Assembly: GCA_964605715.1 (NCBI GenBank)
Contig: CAZSDV010000002.1
Coordinates: forward strand, 1 to 64,000
Direction of reading: 5' to 3'
DNA: 64,000 nt
Source of the DNA: JAPUME01 sp964605715
GTDB lineage: Bacteria > Acidobacteriota > Terriglobia > UBA7540 > JAPUME01
Shown here piece by piece: positions 47,622-58,200 of this stretch (its first letter is position 1; every line of letters begins with the position of its first letter). The notes under the pieces are model-generated. The model searched no databases. It was given only the letters and a program-made list of their open reading frames with translations, and was not told the DNA's origin. Both the position numbers and the translations under genes were made by a program.

Positions 47622-47777
47622 ACCGCGAACTTGGTACCAACGGGAAGCCGGTGAAAAACCGGCACGGCCCCGCCACTGTGAGCGTAGAGGGCCGGAGCAG
47701 TACGGGCCACTGGGGTAAATACCCTGGGAAGGCAGCTCTGGTTCAATGAAGCGCAAGTCAGGAGACCGACCAAGTAA
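47622..47777 (+). promoter_or_regulatory. Cobalamin riboswitch (canonical)
   Basis: All the main conserved blocks are in order: ACGGGAAGCCGGTGAAAA, GGCCCCGCCACTGTGA, GGCCACTG, CCTGGGAAGGC, and the B12 box AAGTCAGGAGACCG at about 47756-47769. It lies 245 bp upstream of btuF on the same strand. A 6-bp inverted repeat (ATCGAC/GTCGAT) at about 47791-47814 follows and could be part of the expression platform. Expected to repress B12 uptake when adenosylcobalamin is plentiful. Confidence 0.95.
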
Positions 47778-48022
47778 TCCCCAAGCTTGAATCGACCTCG
47801 AAGGGGGTGTCGATGAGCATTCTTTACCCTTCATTTTAAAACTTTGGTAAGAGCGCTCTTGCTATCTTCCCTCGGGAAGTTAGCTTTGTGGATTCCTGGA
47901 ATATCGGAAGAAGGAAAGGTCATCCCCCTAATACCAGGAAGTCCAGTTGAGGAAAAGGCTAATACATGCAAATCCTAGATTTCCATCGTGAGCTTGTGGC
48001 ATATCCGACGCCGGGTGCATAA

Positions 48023-48907
48023 ATGAAAAAATCAACTAGAAATATGGTGTGGGTTGCGTTGATTTTCGTTGCTGGCACACAGGGAATGTTCGCTCGCAAA
48101 CTGACGGATGCATTGAATCGCACTGTAAATCTTCCGGATCGTCCTCAAAGAATTGTTTGTCTTTCCCCAAGCCTCGCAGAAACAGTTTTCGCATTGGGAC
48201 TTGACGAATTCGTGGTTGGAGTAACCGATTTTACTGAATACCCACCAAGTGTACCCAGCAAGCCCAGTGTGGGCGAATTGGTAAATCCGTCTATAGAGAG
48301 GCTCATTTCACTTCAACCCGACCTGGTCCTGGCAGAAATGGGCCTGAATCGGCCCGGCTTGATCATTCAATTGGAACATCTTGGAATTCCCGTTTTCGTT
48401 TTTAATCCACAGAGCTTGAATGAAGTCCTAATAACCATTCAGCAGATCGGTGACATTTTAAATCGGACCTCTGAGGCACAGAACCTGGTTAAGCTGTTAA
48501 TGGAAAGGCGCCAGGAAGTACACCGAAAGGTAAGTAAATTCCCACGGCCAAGGGTCCTTATGGTGGTCTGGTATTCACCGGTCATCACAGCTGGAGGCAA
48601 GGCGTTTGTTACAGATGTGATTTCAGCAGCAGGTGGAGAATCAGTCACGGCGAACATCCCTCAAGCCTGGCCACAGATAAGCCTTGAAGAAGTTCTACGC
48701 CGTGAACCGGATATTCTACTCCTTGTGCAAGGACCTCATGGTGGAATGACGCTTGAGGAGTTAAGAAACCACGAGGGGTGGAGTCGACTAGGCGCTGTTA
48801 TCCAAAATCGAGTGGTTTATATGGGTCAGAATATGGAACACCCTAGTCCTCTCGTTTTTGATGCTCTAGAAGAATTGGCAAGAAAGCTTCATCCAAAAGC
48901 ATTTTAA
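48023..48907 (+). CDS. btuF: Corrinoid ABC transporter substrate-binding protein BtuF
   Basis: 294 residues with a signal peptide (MVWVALIFVAGTQGMFA). Class III periplasmic-binding fold: RPQRIVCLSPSLAETVFALGL, VGVTDFTEYP, VGELVNPSIERLISLQPDLVLA, joined by one long helix, then VVWYSPVITAGGKAFVTDVISAAGGE. It would deliver B12 to BtuCD. It is the first gene after the riboswitch and is followed 18 bp later by the adenosyltransferase. Assignment to B12 rather than iron-siderophore rests on the riboswitch and neighbours. Confidence 0.92.
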   Translation: MKKSTRNMVWVALIFVAGTQGMFARKLTDALNRTVNLPDRPQRIVCLSPSLAETVFALGLDEFVVGVTDFTEYPPSVPSKPSVGELVNPSIERLISLQPDLVLAEMGLNRPGLIIQLEHLGIPVFVFNPQSLNEVLITIQQIGDILNRTSEAQNLVKLLMERRQEVHRKVSKFPRPRVLMVVWYSPVITAGGKAFVTDVISAAGGESVTANIPQAWPQISLEEVLRREPDILLLVQGPHGGMTLEELRNHEGWSRLGAVIQNRVVYMGQNMEHPSPLVFDALEELARKLHPKAF

Positions 48908-48925
48908 CCAGATTGAGGTGGAGAT

Positions 48926-49483
48926 ATGAAAAAGAAAATCACGCGGGTTGGTAGCTCAGCAAGAAAGCAGAAAGGGCTAATCATAGTAAATACAGGAGAT
49001 GGAAAGGGCAAGACCAGTGCGGCCTTAGGAGTGGCCCTGCGAGCTTCAGGCTACGGTATGAAAGTGGCTATGATCCAGTTCTTTAAGGGAAAGTGGAAGT
49101 ACGGCGAACTTAGAAGTGCTCCGAAGCTTGAAACTTTTGAAATCCTGCCTATGGGTAAGGGGTTTACCTGGGAAAGTGACGATATCGAGATCGACAAGAA
49201 CATGGTTCGAGCCGCATGGCAAGAAGCCAAGAAACGTATACATTCGGGAGAATACAAAGTGTTTATTCTGGATGAGATCAACTACGCGCTAAGCTATGGG
49301 TATCTTCCGGTTGATGACGTCATTAATTGCCTAAAGACCAAGCCCCCAATGCTCCACATCATTCTAACCGGACGGGATGCAAAACCTGAAATTATTGAAG
49401 TGGCAGATCTTGTAACAGAAATGCGCGAAGTTAAGCATCCATTTTCACGGGGAATTTCGGCTCAAAAAGGAATCGAGTTCTAG
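48926..49483 (+). CDS. cobO: Cob(I)yrinic acid a,c-diamide / cob(I)alamin adenosyltransferase (BtuR/CobO)
   Basis: 185 residues. P-loop GDGKGKTSAALG (residues 24-35), then VAMIQFFKGKWKYGEL, the catalytic-region FILDEINYALSYGYL, and the C-terminal HPFSRGISAQKGIEF. The enzyme attaches the 5'-deoxyadenosyl ligand to reduced corrinoid. In this locus, without de novo corrin synthesis genes, the likely role is activating imported B12. Confidence 0.95.
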   Translation: MKKKITRVGSSARKQKGLIIVNTGDGKGKTSAALGVALRASGYGMKVAMIQFFKGKWKYGELRSAPKLETFEILPMGKGFTWESDDIEIDKNMVRAAWQEAKKRIHSGEYKVFILDEINYALSYGYLPVDDVINCLKTKPPMLHIILTGRDAKPEIIEVADLVTEMREVKHPFSRGISAQKGIEF

Positions 49484-49514
49484 GCTTGTTGCGTTAGGAA
49501 GAACACAAAAACTC

Positions 49515-49668
49515 GCCGGCAGGATGAATGAAAAGCGCAGTGAAATTCCGCTACTGCCGCTAACTGTAAGCAACGGTCAAATCTGCAAAACCACTACCCG
49601 CAAAGGTGGAAAAAATGGGTATTCCGAAACGTTGCAAGTTGAGGGACTGGTCCCGTTGGCATATCCCC
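49515..49668 (+). promoter_or_regulatory. Second, diverged cobalamin riboswitch-like leader
   Basis: Between the adenosyltransferase and the TonB receptor. It contains AGCGCAGTGAAATTCCG and CTGCCGCTAACTGTAAGC, matching the GTGAAAxxCC...CTGCCCCGCAACTGTAAGC core, then ACCACTACC (GCCACTG block), AATGGG and GCAAGTTGAGGGACTGG in the place of the B12 box. Matches are weaker than in the upstream copy, especially at the B12 box, so ligand binding is probable, not certain. Ends about 32 bp before the receptor start. Confidence 0.75.
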
Positions 49669-49699
49669 AGTCCTCTCTTCCGAGGGTGAAAGAGCACGC

Positions 49700-52177
49700 A
49701 TGTCACTTTTGAAGTGTTGCCAAAGTCGCTTCTATTTTTTCCTTTTGATATTCGTTTACTTTGTCACTTTGGGACCATCGTTGCCTGTCTCTGGAAAAAA
49801 CCTAAAAGGAGCGGTCCGTGGGCGGGCGCTTGATCCGCTAGGAGATGTGGTCCCATATGCAAAGGTTGACCTACTTCAAAAATCAATCGTGATTCAATCA
49901 ACAACGACGGACCGAGAAGGGAGATTTGAATTTAACGTTGTAATTTCAGGTCGCTATTACATCCGGATCAAAGCGACAGGATTTCAGGTCAAGGAAAGCG
50001 AGACCGTATTTCTACCACCGATGGGAATCGTCCAAATCGATCTAGCCCTCCCCATCGGCACCTTACGCCAACAATTCGTTGTGTCGGCTACAGGCACAGA
50101 AGTGTCTGCATCCCAGGTTGGTGCCTCAGTGAGCGTGATCGATAATCAGCGACTCGAATTAGCTAACAAGTTAGACGTACTAGAAGTTTTGCGTTCGGTC
50201 CCAGGCGTGCAGGTCGTGCAAACCGGCCAGCGGGGAGGGGTAACATCACTGTTTATCCGTGGTGGCAACGCTAACTTCAATAAAGTGCTCATCGATGGGG
50301 TCCCTGCCAATGACATCGGAGGTAGTTTTAATTTCGCGAATTTATCAACAACGGGAGTGGAACAACTAGAATTATTGCGAAGCCCCAACAGTGTTCTTTA
50401 CGGCACAGACTCCCTAGGAAGCGTCGTCAATATTACTACCCGTCGTGGTGCTTCTAGTGTTCCGGAGTTCACATATTCTGCCGACGGGGGGAATTTCCGA
50501 ACGGCTCGGCAAGAAATTTCCTTGGCTGGTGCACTTCGCCAAATTGACTATTTTTCTGATTTATCGTACTTCAAGACACGCAATGCTCTTCCTAATAGTG
50601 CCTTCCGCAATCAAACCTACTCTGGAAATTTTGGTTGGAAGGCTAATCGTACAACAGATATCCGACTTAATATCCGACATACTTCCGTTGCGTTGGGTCT
50701 GCCAAGCGCTCTCGATTTCTACGGAATTCCGGACGACTCATCTCAGCGGGACCGCACCACGCGTATCGGTGTAACCGCTAGAAATCAAACCACCACGCGC
50801 TGGCATAACCTAGTGCGGTTCGCCTCCAATGGGCTCAATTTGAATTTTACAAATCCCACACCAACGGGGGAAGCATTCGACCCCTTTGGCTTTGGGGCTA
50901 ACTTCCTCGGCAATCAGGTTACGATTAAAGCGGCCAACGGGTTTAGCGTAAATGGCAGGGCTATCCTCGATTTCGGTGGCATCTACCCACAGCTTTTTGA
51001 TGTCAACACATTGAGGCGCTCTCTCTACACCCAATCAGATTTCAACCTTAAACCTGACCTAAAAACTACCTTTGGTTTTCGCTTTGAAAACACGCATGGG
51101 TTTACTGCAACTTCTAGTTCTCGGTCAACCACGGAGCGAAAGAGCCTTGGGGCTTTCATGCAAGCTCACGGACGGATTTGGCGTCGTACTTACCTTACGG
51201 CGGGGTTAGGCCTCGAAAAAAATGCCATCTTCGGATTTGCTGTAACACCACGTGTTTCGTTGGGTTACTACCTGAGACAAGGTGCCTCAGGGACATTTTT
51301 AAATAGTACGAAACTGAGATTTAATTTTGGAACTGGCATTAAGGAGCCAAGTGTCTTTCATGAAAGTTCTTCTCTCTTTAGTCTTCTAACGGAACTCACA
51401 AATGGTAGTTCCTCGATCTCACAGTTCGGTGTTTTTCCAATCGGACCTGAGAAAAGCCGGAGTTTTGATTTCGGATTTGACCAAAAATTATGGGACGGGC
51501 GTGCTAGCCTAGGAATCAACTTTTTTCATAACCAATTTTTTGATCTGATCGAGTTTGTTGCCAAAGATACTCTTCCTCAACTTGGAGTACCTATAGCGGC
51601 CGCGGTGGCAACTCCCTTTGGAGCTGCAATTAACTCTTCTTCTTTTTATGCCCTTGGCATGGAAACGGAATTCCTAGCGCGACTTAGCAGCGGATTGCAT
51701 GTACAAGGGCAGTATACCTACCTGAAGGCAGCGGTGAATGAATCCTTTTCCAGTGGCGCTATTCAGCCAGCTATTAACCCCTTGTTTCCTGACATCCCTA
51801 TTGGTGCATTTTCACCCCTGATAGGAGGTAGGCCTTTCCGGCGCGCGCCACATTCAGGAAGTTTCGAGGTAGGGTATTCGAATGGAAACTTAGCGTTCAT
51901 GTTCAGTGGTTACTTTGTTGGGCGCCAAGATGGCAGTAGCTTTCTTTCTGACCCGCTTTTCGGAAACTCACTGCTCTTGCCAAATCATAATTTCATCTCG
52001 GGTTACCAGAAAATTGATTGGAGCGGATATTATTCTTTTGACCACGGGATTGCATTTTATACCAGCATCGAAAACCTTCTTAGCCAGCATTACCAGCCGG
52101 TACCAGGATTCCCCGCTTCCCCACTAACGTTCCGTACCGGCCTCAAGATTAGGCTAGGAGGAGAAAACTGGAGATAA
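49700..52177 (+). CDS. TonB-dependent outer membrane receptor, probable corrinoid transporter (BtuB-like)
   Basis: 825 residues: signal peptide (FYFFLLIFVYFVTLGPSLPVS), a carboxypeptidase regulatory-like beta domain (about 36-120, GRALDPLGDVVPYAKVDLLQ), a plug (SVIDNQRLELANKLDVLEVLRSVPG, GGNANFNKVLIDGVPAND, LELLRSPNSVLYGTDSLGSVVNI) and a 22-strand-type barrel ending in a terminal strand FRTGLKIRLGGENW. The N-terminal regulatory domain is common in Acidobacteriota and Bacteroidota receptors. Placement after a cobalamin riboswitch and before btuCD argues for B12 import. Confidence 0.9.
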   Translation: MSLLKCCQSRFYFFLLIFVYFVTLGPSLPVSGKNLKGAVRGRALDPLGDVVPYAKVDLLQKSIVIQSTTTDREGRFEFNVVISGRYYIRIKATGFQVKESETVFLPPMGIVQIDLALPIGTLRQQFVVSATGTEVSASQVGASVSVIDNQRLELANKLDVLEVLRSVPGVQVVQTGQRGGVTSLFIRGGNANFNKVLIDGVPANDIGGSFNFANLSTTGVEQLELLRSPNSVLYGTDSLGSVVNITTRRGASSVPEFTYSADGGNFRTARQEISLAGALRQIDYFSDLSYFKTRNALPNSAFRNQTYSGNFGWKANRTTDIRLNIRHTSVALGLPSALDFYGIPDDSSQRDRTTRIGVTARNQTTTRWHNLVRFASNGLNLNFTNPTPTGEAFDPFGFGANFLGNQVTIKAANGFSVNGRAILDFGGIYPQLFDVNTLRRSLYTQSDFNLKPDLKTTFGFRFENTHGFTATSSSRSTTERKSLGAFMQAHGRIWRRTYLTAGLGLEKNAIFGFAVTPRVSLGYYLRQGASGTFLNSTKLRFNFGTGIKEPSVFHESSSLFSLLTELTNGSSSISQFGVFPIGPEKSRSFDFGFDQKLWDGRASLGINFFHNQFFDLIEFVAKDTLPQLGVPIAAAVATPFGAAINSSSFYALGMETEFLARLSSGLHVQGQYTYLKAAVNESFSSGAIQPAINPLFPDIPIGAFSPLIGGRPFRRAPHSGSFEVGYSNGNLAFMFSGYFVGRQDGSSFLSDPLFGNSLLLPNHNFISGYQKIDWSGYYSFDHGIAFYTSIENLLSQHYQPVPGFPASPLTFRTGLKIRLGGENWR

Positions 52178-52278
52178 TGGAAGGCAAGGTAGAGGTATCT
52201 ACTGGGCAAAATAAGTTGGATGTCTATTTCAGGTGAAAATTGAATTTTAAACCCGAAAGGTTCTCCAGGGAATCGGCC

Positions 52279-53340
52279 ATGTTAGATCGCAGCGGGAACG
52301 CTACAGCGCGCTATCGTTTTGGACTTTTTTTCCTCGCGGGACTCCTCCTACTCTCTACCATCCTTGCGGTTACGATCGGGGTTGTGGAGGTTTCTCCACG
52401 CACTATGCTTTCTGTGTTACTTAACCGGATAGGGTTTACTGACTTTCCTCAGATGTGGGCGCCTAGCGATGAAGTTATTATCTTGCATCTCCGTCTGCCC
52501 CGTGTTTTAGGAGCCGCACTTGTCGGGGCGGCCCTTTCGGTTGCAGGCATTCTTTTTCAGGGACTCTTAAGGAACCCCATGGCTGACCCGTATGTAATCG
52601 GCACTTCGGGGGGGGCGGCACTGGGCGCAAGCATCGGCCTAGTGCTCTCCAATTATTTTTCCATCTTGGGTTTCAGTGCAATCCCAACCTTTGCATTTCT
52701 AGGGGCAACAGGAACCATGATACTCGTTTACCACCTAGCAAAAGTGGGGGGACGCACGCCGGTGGTGAATATTCTCTTGGCTGGGTTTTCGGTAAGCGTA
52801 ATTCTCGGGTATACCATGTCATTTCTGTTAATCGTGAACGATCGATTGCAGGTAAACGTGCGGATTCTCTACACGTGGTTGTTAGGAGGAGTTTCGATCT
52901 CTCGCTGGCCCCAGGTGGGGATCATTGCTTTGATAGTTGTTTTGGGTATTATCCTGGCATTTGTGTTCGCTAGAACCTTAAATGTTCTTTCATTAGGGGA
53001 GGAGCATGCTGCCCACCTAGGTATTCCTGTTGAGCGTCACAAAGCTGCACTAATTGCGATTGGCTCTCTATTGACAGCGGCTGCCGTTACTACGGCGGGG
53101 CTGGTCGGATTCGTTGGTTTAATCGTTCCTCATTTCCTCCGCTTGCTGTTTGGTCCAGATCACACTCGATTGCTGCCATTGGGAGCTCTAGGGGGAGCTG
53201 CCTTTCTAGTTTTTGCTGACTTACTAGCACGAATTGCCATGCCTCCTACAGAATTGCCCGTCGGAATCTTGACCGCCTTTGTGGGGGGGCCAGCTTTCCT
53301 GTTTTTATTACGCCGGGCAAAGCGTGAGTATCGCCTTTGA
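52279..53340 (+). CDS. btuC: Corrinoid ABC transporter permease BtuC (FecCD family)
   Basis: About 353 residues from ATG 52279, which has AGGGA eight bases upstream; a TTG 13 codons earlier is the alternative. FecCD-type permease with about ten membrane helices. Family motifs are RLPRVLGAALVGAALSVAGILFQGLLRNPMADPYVIGTSGGAALGA and, near the C-terminus, GLVGFVGLIVPHFLRLLFGPDHTRLLPLGALGGAAFLVFADLLAR (quoted only as landmarks at about residues 70-115 and 270-315). Partner of the ATPase directly downstream. Confidence 0.93.
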   Translation: MLDRSGNATARYRFGLFFLAGLLLLSTILAVTIGVVEVSPRTMLSVLLNRIGFTDFPQMWAPSDEVIILHLRLPRVLGAALVGAALSVAGILFQGLLRNPMADPYVIGTSGGAALGASIGLVLSNYFSILGFSAIPTFAFLGATGTMILVYHLAKVGGRTPVVNILLAGFSVSVILGYTMSFLLIVNDRLQVNVRILYTWLLGGVSISRWPQVGIIALIVVLGIILAFVFARTLNVLSLGEEHAAHLGIPVERHKAALIAIGSLLTAAAVTTAGLVGFVGLIVPHFLRLLFGPDHTRLLPLGALGGAAFLVFADLLARIAMPPTELPVGILTAFVGGPAFLFLLRRAKREYRL

Positions 53341-53356
53341 CTCTTGGAAATTAACC

Positions 53357-54175
53357 ATGAAGACAATTGAGGTTCACAAACTCTGTTTTCAATACAAACA
53401 CCACCCGGTGCTGGAAAGAGCTTCTTTGGGCATTAAGGCCGGAGAACGCGTGGCCTTACTTGGCCCCAACGGCGCAGGGAAAACGACTTTATTAAAACTT
53501 ATCAGCGGGGCGCTAGCTCCGGCCCGGGGAACAGTTAGTCTTAATGGACTTACACTAAGCAGCATTTCAAAGAGAAGCTTGGCACGAACAATCGCTATCG
53601 TCCCACAGGAATTCAGTGTGCCTTTTGCATTTACCGCCCAGGAAATCGTTGAGCTCGGGAGGACGCCTTATCTGGGCCTTCTGCATGGTGTGAGGGCCGA
53701 TGACCGCCTTGCCGTCGAGAAAGCCATGGCATTGACCGATACGATTCCGCTCGGGCAACGCATTTTCAATGAGTTGAGCGGAGGCGAACGCCAACGTGTC
53801 ATGATTGCCATGGCACTGGCACAGGAACCGAAAATTCTGCTTTTGGATGAGCCAACTCAACAACTGGATATTGCTCGCCAAGCTGGAATTCTAGATTTAA
53901 TCGTAAATCTAAATCAAGAGCAAGGGCTGACGGTACTGTGTGCGATCCATGATCTAAACCTCGCGGGCAGCTACTTCCATCGACTAATCGTTCTTCATGG
54001 TGGTTCAGTTCTGGCGGATGGGCCCCCGACTGATGTGCTACGTTCAGACCTTCTTGCGAAAGCGTACGATGGCCCAATAGAGGTGGCATTAATCGAGAAC
54101 CGTCGTATACCAGTGGTCTTGTCTCCATCCGAGCCTAATATTAAGCTGACGAAGAGAACAGAGTTTGACCACTGA
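53357..54175 (+). CDS. btuD: Corrinoid ABC transporter ATPase BtuD
   Basis: Start at ATG 53357, 16 bp after btuC; the longer open frame overlaps btuC and is not conserved. About 272 residues. Walker A LGPNGAGKTTLLKL, Q-loop AIVPQEF, signature LSGGERQR, Walker B ILLLDEPTQQLD, H-loop AIHDLNLA. FepC/BtuD subfamily. Last gene of the B12 uptake locus. Confidence 0.93.
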   Translation: MKTIEVHKLCFQYKHHPVLERASLGIKAGERVALLGPNGAGKTTLLKLISGALAPARGTVSLNGLTLSSISKRSLARTIAIVPQEFSVPFAFTAQEIVELGRTPYLGLLHGVRADDRLAVEKAMALTDTIPLGQRIFNELSGGERQRVMIAMALAQEPKILLLDEPTQQLDIARQAGILDLIVNLNQEQGLTVLCAIHDLNLAGSYFHRLIVLHGGSVLADGPPTDVLRSDLLAKAYDGPIEVALIENRRIPVVLSPSEPNIKLTKRTEFDH

Positions 54176-54285
54176 ACCACTCAGTCACAGAAAATTTCCT
54201 GGCCATTATTAAATAAAACATCTTGGTGCAAGGGATGAAACTATGAATAAATTTTCGATGAAAAAGAACCCTTGTAGAGTGGAGC

Positions 54286-55212
54286 TTATTCGCTTTGAGG
54301 GGATTTTAATCCTAAAAGCTTAGCCCCATTCTCATAAAGAATACGATGGAGCTTACCACTATCAGGTATGAGATGGCGCAAGACGGCAAGGGACTTCGCA
54401 CCAATACAATTTCCTCGATTTACTCCAGCACCCTTTCCGTCTAGGCAATCACAGTCACTGCCCCAAATCAGCTGACGGTGGTGGCGCTCCAAAAACCCGG
54501 ATGCGAAATCCGGGTCGCGAGTGATCGAGTTTAAGCCAGAGCCAGCTGACAAATCCCCATACATGTTTGGGTAATCAGAAAGTAATCGATCAGTAAGTCC
54601 ACCCGGCCTTACCTTTCCGGTTGGGTACGTAACCTGAGGATTCAGGTCGGCACTGATATTTCCCCACCAGGTTTGAGCATGACCAATGAATTTAACAGTT
54701 GGATAATGATCCAAAATCTTTGAAAATCTGGGGAAACCCGTATTATATCTTTCGTATAAAAAATGGATCAGTACAGGAATATCCATCTCCTTGGCTAGCG
54801 AGTAGATCCGATGCATTTCAGCTGAGTCAACTGCAACATGAAATTTCATCTCTCCAATACCGATTGCACCTCTTTCTATATTTTCCCGTAGGACATCCAC
54901 TGCGCGAGATTCAGCTGCATCGGCACAGGCAAACCGAACAAATCGACCTGGATAGCGCAATTCAACCTCTGTGCAACTCTGATTACTACCCACCTGATCA
55001 AGCATCCAGCCCTCACCGGGCAACAGGACTGTGGTCGTTACCCCAAGGAAATCTTGATGGGCTACAAGGTGGTCATGTGGGCGTCTTTTATAAAAAGTGT
55101 GTTGGTGGAGGTCAAGAATTGGCTTACCCAATTCAAAAGGAATCTTCCAACTTAATGCCCCAGCGCTCAAACTCGTCCCAAGAAAACTTCTCCTCGAAAC
55201 TCTCAAGGTCAA
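54286..55212 (-). CDS. Tat-exported amidohydrolase-family protein
   Basis: Start moved to a TTG at 55210-55212, because AAAGGAG lies 7 bases before it; this puts the Tat motif SRRSFLGTSLSAG at the N-terminus. About 308 residues. A TIM-barrel amidohydrolase (related to 2-pyrone-4,6-dicarboxylate lactonase/decarboxylases): DLHQHTF supplies the metal HxH, GEMKFHVAV the bridging region, LIHFLYER and FIGHAQTWW later His residues, and LIWGSDCDC the final Asp. Substrate unknown. Convergent to btuD. Confidence 0.85.
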   Translation of the reverse strand: MTLRVSRRSFLGTSLSAGALSWKIPFELGKPILDLHQHTFYKRRPHDHLVAHQDFLGVTTTVLLPGEGWMLDQVGSNQSCTEVELRYPGRFVRFACADAAESRAVDVLRENIERGAIGIGEMKFHVAVDSAEMHRIYSLAKEMDIPVLIHFLYERYNTGFPRFSKILDHYPTVKFIGHAQTWWGNISADLNPQVTYPTGKVRPGGLTDRLLSDYPNMYGDLSAGSGLNSITRDPDFASGFLERHHRQLIWGSDCDCLDGKGAGVNRGNCIGAKSLAVLRHLIPDSGKLHRILYENGAKLLGLKSPQSE

Positions 55213-55292
55213 CTGAAATCTCCTTTCCCTCAGTGAGGACAATGATTATCATAGAGCATTCGGCTCTCGCATTTTACCAAACTGATTAAGAC

Positions 55293-58200
55293 ATGAGAAA
55301 CTCAATACTCTTGTCCCTATTTTCGTCGGCGATATTTTTCTCGGGTTGCTCCGTTGAGGATCGATCGCCAGGGCCCCTTTCCCCCGAGCAAGCCCTAAAA
55401 AGCTTCCAGATCCACCCGGATTTCCGCATAGAGATTTTTGCTACTGAACCCCATGTAATAGATCCGGTTGAATTGGTATTCGACGAGGACGGTCGGGCAT
55501 TCGTAGCTGAAATGCTTGATTACCCAATTGATCCAGTTATAGGCAACCCACCCCGAAGTCGCATCCGCTTGCTGGAAGATTTTGATAAAGACGGCCGAGT
55601 GGATCACTCACGGATCTTTGCAGAGAACCTTTTGCAAGTAACGAGCATGCTCCCCTGGAAAGGTGGCCTTATCGTTACTTCAGCTCCAGATATCCTCTAT
55701 TTAAAAGACACCGATGGTGACCTTAAGGCTGATCTTCGTCAGGTTCTTTTTACTGGATTCTCCATGGGTGACCCTCAGGCACGCATTACGAATCTCCGGT
55801 TTGGTATTGACAATTGGATCTATGCATCTAATTATGGCCAGCCAGGAACTATCACATCACCAGCATTCCCCGGCGCACAATCTGTATCAGTTTTTGGAGC
55901 TGACTTTCGTTTCCAAATTGACCAAGGTCGATTCGAGGCAGCTTCTGGTACGGCACAGTTTGGCCTAGCCATTGATGACTGGGGTCGTCGCTTTATTACG
56001 CAAAATACAGTCCACGTTCGCCACGTCGTCATTCCCAGACGTTACTTGGAGAGAAATCCTTACCTTTCACGTGGCAACACCATGCAAGATATCTCCGACC
56101 ATGGACGTCCTACAGCCCAGATTTTTCAGCTTACCTCCCCGCAGGACTGGAGGAAAACAAGAACCCAGATTCGCCAGCGCCGCTTCGATGAGTTAGATGT
56201 GGATCGCACTGAAGTGGTAAGCGGCTATTTCACTGGAGCTTCAGGTGGGACTTTTTATACAGGGGACACGTTCCTTGAAAAATACCGTGGGAATTTGTTT
56301 ACCGGTGATGTAGTAGGAAATCTGGTTCATCGTGACCTTATAGTTCCAGAAGGACCTATCTTTCGTGCTGAGCGTGCGCCCGAGGAACGGGACCGAGAAT
56401 TTCTAGTTTCAACCGATCCATGGTTTCGTCCTTGTAACTTCACTACTGGTCCAGACGGGAACCTGTATATGATCGATATGTATCGCGAGTTCATTGAGAC
56501 ACCTGCTTCAATTCCTTCGAGTCTACTAAAAAACATGAACACGTTCAGCGGGGACGAGCTCGGACGAATTTACCGTATCGTTCGAGTAGATTCGCCCCCA
56601 GTACAGCCCATTGAACCTCGCCTCTCCGATACAGCAACACAAATGCTAGTTCGACTTCTTGAACAGGAGAATAACTGGTGGAGAATAACGGGACACCGAA
56701 TGCTACTCGAAAAAAAAGATCTCTCAGCAATTCCAGTACTACGGAGTTTAGTGCAAGGAAACCCTCCCCCTACACGCGTGCATGCACTCTACATTCTCGA
56801 TGCTTACTCTGCTCTGGATCAACAACTAGTTGAGGTTGCCCTGGGGGATCCAGCCTCAGGAGTTCGGGAAAACGCTCTTAGGCTAGCTGAAAACTATCCT
56901 GAGCTTGAAACTCGCGTGGCGGAAATGACAAATGATCCGTCTTCTCGAGTTGCACTGCAACTCGCTTTAAGTTTAGGGGAATTCTCTGGCCAGGAAAGCT
57001 CTAAGGCACTTACCACGTTGGCCTCAAGATATGGCCATGACCCATGGTTTCAAACAGCAATTTTGAGTTCTAAGACCGGGTCCTCGCCCCAGCTCCTTCA
57101 AGCCATGCTTCACCAGGAAAATTTCTTTGTTGAACCGAATTCAGGAAAAGAGAAATTCTTAGAAGAGTTAACAGCAATCATTGGAGCACGATCCGAGCCA
57201 CAACAAGTCGCGCAGCTTATAAACTTGCTTTACCAAGAGCAACAGCTGCAGGCTGAAGCTTGGCAGGTCGCCGGATTGAACGGGCTAGCACGAGGGCTTG
57301 ATCTTGCAGGGACCCATCGGTCTAGAATTCGCGTTGAAGATATGGTGCTGACACGGTGGTTGCAAAGTGGATCCGAAAAGGTTCAAGTGGCAGCACTAAA
57401 CCTTGCACGCCATTTCACAAATTCGTATCTCATCGCGGTATCTTCCCGCCAGGCAAAAGATGTAAGCCTTCCTATGGAAAGACGCAGAGCGGCAATCCAG
57501 TCCCTAACAGGAGGAGAGCTCCTTAACGTCCAAAAAGTGTTTGAGCAATTACTTGATTTAGAAATGGATCCGGAACTCCGAAAAACATTAATTTTCTCAC
57601 TCGGACAATTCGATGACCCGAGCGTGACGGATATTTTGATTTCCCATTGGAAAAGGCTTAGCCCTAACGCGCGCAAACACGTTCTGGACGTTTTGCTGGG
57701 GCATCAAACCCACATGCTTCAGCTTTTAGAAGCAATTAGAGATGGGAGAATTGAGCGCGCAGCCCTCGATCCCAGCCGACGCGAAAAACTCCTGCACCAC
57801 TCTGATTTCAAGATTAAGGAGCAGGCCGCACGATTATTCCCAAGCGATGAGGCGCCGATCGATAGGCCGAAGCCTTGGGAAAACTATCGTTCGGTACTTG
57901 ACATCAATGGAGATAGTGCACGGGGCAGGCCAATTTTTGAGGAGAGGTGTGGGGCCTGCCACTTGCCGAAAAAGAATAAACAAGTGGGCCCTGACCTAGC
58001 GCGCGTGAAAGGTAACACCGGAGCCCAATTACTACAGAAGATTCTTGATCCCAGTCAAGAGATCGACCCCAAGTATACAAATTATATAATCACGACTACC
58101 GATGGGCTGATACACGATGGCGTGATATTCTCCGAAACTCCGGGCACATTGACTTTGTGGAGTGGAGAAGAGGAGGACAACGCGATCCTTCGTTCAAACA

